A stretch of DNA of 7,500 nucleotides from Bacillota bacterium (GTDB lineage Bacteria > Bacillota > Clostridia > Lachnospirales > Anaerotignaceae). Position numbers and translations under genes: made by a program. Each line of letters starts with the position of its first letter. Position 1 is the first letter of the stretch. The stretch spans positions 1-7,500 of the forward strand of contig JAEZPX010000048.1 of NCBI GenBank assembly GCA_023413275.1, given 5' to 3'. The notes below the pieces were generated by a model. The model was not told the origin of the DNA. It worked only from the letters and a program-made list of their open reading frames with translations, and made no database searches. Below, one piece after another: positions 5,764 to 7,500 of the stretch.

Positions 5764-6885
5764 TTATCTGACAAGCTCTTTGTAGCATTCATCAAATATC
5801 TTTAAAAATTCTTGTATTTCTTCCTCAGTGGTTAAATGACTCAAGCTGATTCTCCAAGAGGATAAAGCATTTTTCCTGTCCTGACTCACCGCAAATACTG
5901 GTCGGGAAGGCTGTCCATCAGCAGAACAAGCAGATTTCACTGATACACAAATACCCTTTTCATCCAGCGTTCTCTGAAAAACAGTTCCCTTTACACCGTA
6001 CACACTCAAATTTAAAATGTGGGGAACCGCATTTTCAGGGCTGTTTATCCGTACAACAGGATAGGCCGTTAAAGCCTTGCGCAGCTTCTCATTCAGACCT
6101 TCCACCATTTTATAGCGGCTATTTTGTTCTTCCAATGCTATTTTTAAAGCTGTCTCCGTTGCGGCGGCAAGACCCAAAGCAGGGGTTCCACTTCGATAAA
6201 TGGTCGTACTGGCGCCGCCATGAATCAAAGGCTCAATCACAAGGTTTTTCCGTTTTAGCAATACTCCACAACCATTTAATCCATAAAACTTATGCCCTGT
6301 GAAGCTCATAGTATCAATCCCATGAAAAGAAACCGCTGTCTTTCCTATGGATTGTGTTGCATCCACATGAAGGCGGCAATTTGGAAAAGCCTTTAATGTT
6401 TCAATTATTTGAGAAATAGGCTGAATACAGCCCAGCTCACTGTCTACGCCGCAGACTGCCACCATAATAGTATCTTTTCTTAATAGTTCCTTCAGTTCTT
6501 TTAAATTGACAGTACCATCTTTTTCCAGCCCAAGCAAATCTATTTCGTATCCCTGCTCCTGTAAGGCAGTGAGGCAACCACTTACCGAGGAATGCTCCAA
6601 AGGCGTGGAAATTATATGCTTCCCTATATGTCTGGAGGATCGTGCAATACCTTTGATTGCCAAATTATTTGCTTCGCTGGCACCAGAGGTATAAATGATT
6701 TCTGCAGGATTCACCTTCAATAATCGGGCTATGCTCTCCGTAACCTTTGCCATTTCCTCTTGAGCGGCTCTACCTACTTGATGAGTGGAATTTGGGTTTC
6801 CCATAAATTCTTGCTCAATCTGTACAAAGCGTTCCAATACCTCATGTGCAACAGGAGTGTTTGCCGAATAATCTAAATATATCAT
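5764..6885 (-). CDS. Cysteine desulfurase (NifS/IscS family, PLP-dependent)
   Basis: The enzyme takes sulfur from L-cysteine, giving alanine and an enzyme-bound persulfide for Fe-S clusters or tRNA thiolation. The 373-residue product opens with IYLDYSANTPV. It carries TSGASEANNLAIKG (66-79), His98 in PLEHSSV, Asp175 and Gln178 in HVDATQS, the PLP lysine Lys199 in SFTGHKFYG, and the catalytic persulfide Cys320 in SVKSACSADG. All key residues are present, and RSGTPALGLAAA (231-242) is a variant of the usual RSGT signature. The ATG at 6885 overlaps the tcdA stop as ATGA, with GGAGGA at 6891-6896. No iscU or other Fe-S scaffold gene is adjacent, and the neighbours are tRNA-modifying enzymes. A dedicated role in tRNA sulfur transfer is therefore more likely than general Fe-S assembly, but this is inference from context. 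Confidence 0.93.
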   Translation of the reverse strand: MIYLDYSANTPVAHEVLERFVQIEQEFMGNPNSTHQVGRAAQEEMAKVTESIARLLKVNPAEIIYTSGASEANNLAIKGIARSSRHIGKHIISTPLEHSSVSGCLTALQEQGYEIDLLGLEKDGTVNLKELKELLRKDTIMVAVCGVDSELGCIQPISQIIETLKAFPNCRLHVDATQSIGKTAVSFHGIDTMSFTGHKFYGLNGCGVLLKRKNLVIEPLIHGGASTTIYRSGTPALGLAAATETALKIALEEQNSRYKMVEGLNEKLRKALTAYPVVRINSPENAVPHILNLSVYGVKGTVFQRTLDEKGICVSVKSACSADGQPSRPVFAVSQDRKNALSSWRISLSHLTTEEEIQEFLKIFDECYKELVR

Positions 6886-7500
6886 AAGTTTCCTCCATAA
6901 TTTGATAAGTCCTTCACCACTTCGCCTGCGAGAATTAATCCTGCAGTGGCAGGAACAAAGGCATTACTTCCCGGTACTTGTCTACGTTGGGTGCATTTTC
7001 TTGCGGTACCCGCAGGACAAATGCAATGGGTGCGACAGCTGATTGCCATATCCTCTATTGGAGTAATGGGCAATTCCTTGGAATAGACCACTTTTAGCTT
7101 CTTAATTCTACGCTTCTTTAACTCGTGGCGCATCACCCGTGCCAAGGGACATACGGAGGTTTTATATATATCAGCCACTTGAAAAGCAGAAGCATCCATT
7201 TTATTCCCCGCACCCATACAGCTAATGATAGGTACCCCTGCCTGATTTGCCTGCATCACCAGCTCAATCTTTCCGCTAACTGTATCTATTGCATCCACAA
7301 CATAGTCAAAGCTTGAAAAATCAAATTCTCCTGCAGTCTGAGGGCCATAAAATGTTTTATAGATATTAACAACCGCATCAGGGTTAATATCCAGTATCCT
7401 CTCCTTTGCTACTTCAACCTTATATTGCCCAACAGTACTGCGTGTTGCAATAATTTGACGATTCAGATTTGTCAGGCATACCTTATCATCGTCTATCAAA
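6882..7500 (-). CDS. tcdA: TcdA-like tRNA t6A37 dehydratase (ThiF/E1 superfamily); 5' end outside window
   Basis: TcdA (YgdL/CsdL) is an E1-like enzyme that adenylates t6A37 of tRNA and cyclises it to ct6A. The visible 205 residues begin inside the family core: LIDDDKVCLTNLNRQ (adenylation Arg in NRQ), QYKVEVAKERI with its Lys, NP, and VVDAIDT with the conserved Asp. Later motifs are GAGNKMD, DIYKTSVCPLARVMR and the C-terminal VPGSNAFVPATAGLILAGEVV. The N-terminal nucleotide-binding GxGxxG stretch, about 30-40 residues, is beyond position 7500; a TTG at 7499 is internal, not a start. A cluster of cysteines (155, 159, 161, 169 of the visible part, in SCRTHCICPAGTARKC) is absent from the E. coli enzyme as I recall it. 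The adjoining desulfurase mirrors E. coli, where CsdA works with CsdL. MoeB/ThiF paralogues are the alternative, but the C-terminal motifs favour TcdA. Confidence 0.88.
   Translation of the reverse strand, partial: LIDDDKVCLTNLNRQIIATRSTVGQYKVEVAKERILDINPDAVVNIYKTFYGPQTAGEFDFSSFDYVVDAIDTVSGKIELVMQANQAGVPIISCMGAGNKMDASAFQVADIYKTSVCPLARVMRHELKKRRIKKLKVVYSKELPITPIEDMAISCRTHCICPAGTARKCTQRRQVPGSNAFVPATAGLILAGEVVKDLSNYGGNL

Overview
The window looks like chromosomal DNA of a low-GC, spore-forming member of the Clostridia (Bacillota). The reasons are an AT-rich sequence, strong AGGAGG-type ribosome binding sites, the sporulation pair spoIIGA-sigE, and a collagen-like protein of the kind found on spore surfaces. 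The family is not resolved from sequence alone. Every gene I can support lies on the minus strand, so transcription runs from high to low coordinates.

In transcription order (right to left), the first cluster is tcdA (partial, 7500-6882), a cysteine desulfurase (6885-5764) and a TtcA-type PP-loop enzyme (5656-4805), closed by a hairpin terminator at 4688-4724. All three have roles consistent with tRNA modification: TcdA cyclises t6A37, and the desulfurase could supply persulfide sulfur to TtcA (2-thiocytidine at position 32) and possibly to TcdA chemistry. tcdA and the desulfurase gene overlap by 4 nt (ATGA). Next, hom (homoserine dehydrogenase with a C-terminal ACT domain, 4318-3032) has its own near-consensus sigma-A promoter (TTGACA, 17 bp, TACAAT) and ends at a terminator about 200 nt past its stop codon.

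The sporulation unit follows: spoIIGA (2712-1858) and sigE (1861-1127), again overlapping by ATGA. SpoIIGA is the membrane protease that activates pro-sigma-E. The upstream region carries two tandem Spo0A-box-like 7-mers spaced exactly 10 bp. They lie inside the stem of the hom terminator and upstream of a candidate promoter with an unusually long 21-bp spacer, like the known Spo0A-activated spoIIG promoter. sigE ends at a hairpin and is not followed by sigG, which is its neighbour in Bacillus and many clostridia. About 800 bp of AT-rich DNA follows, with only short broken coding-like frames. The left edge holds the start of a collagen-like Gly-X-Y protein gene (223-1, cut by the window).

No transposase, phage gene, CRISPR array, tRNA or rRNA was recognised. 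The genes are ordinary for a sporulating clostridium. The parts most worth a second look are the spoIIG control region, the tRNA-sulfur cluster with its extra cysteines, and coding-like debris in three gaps.
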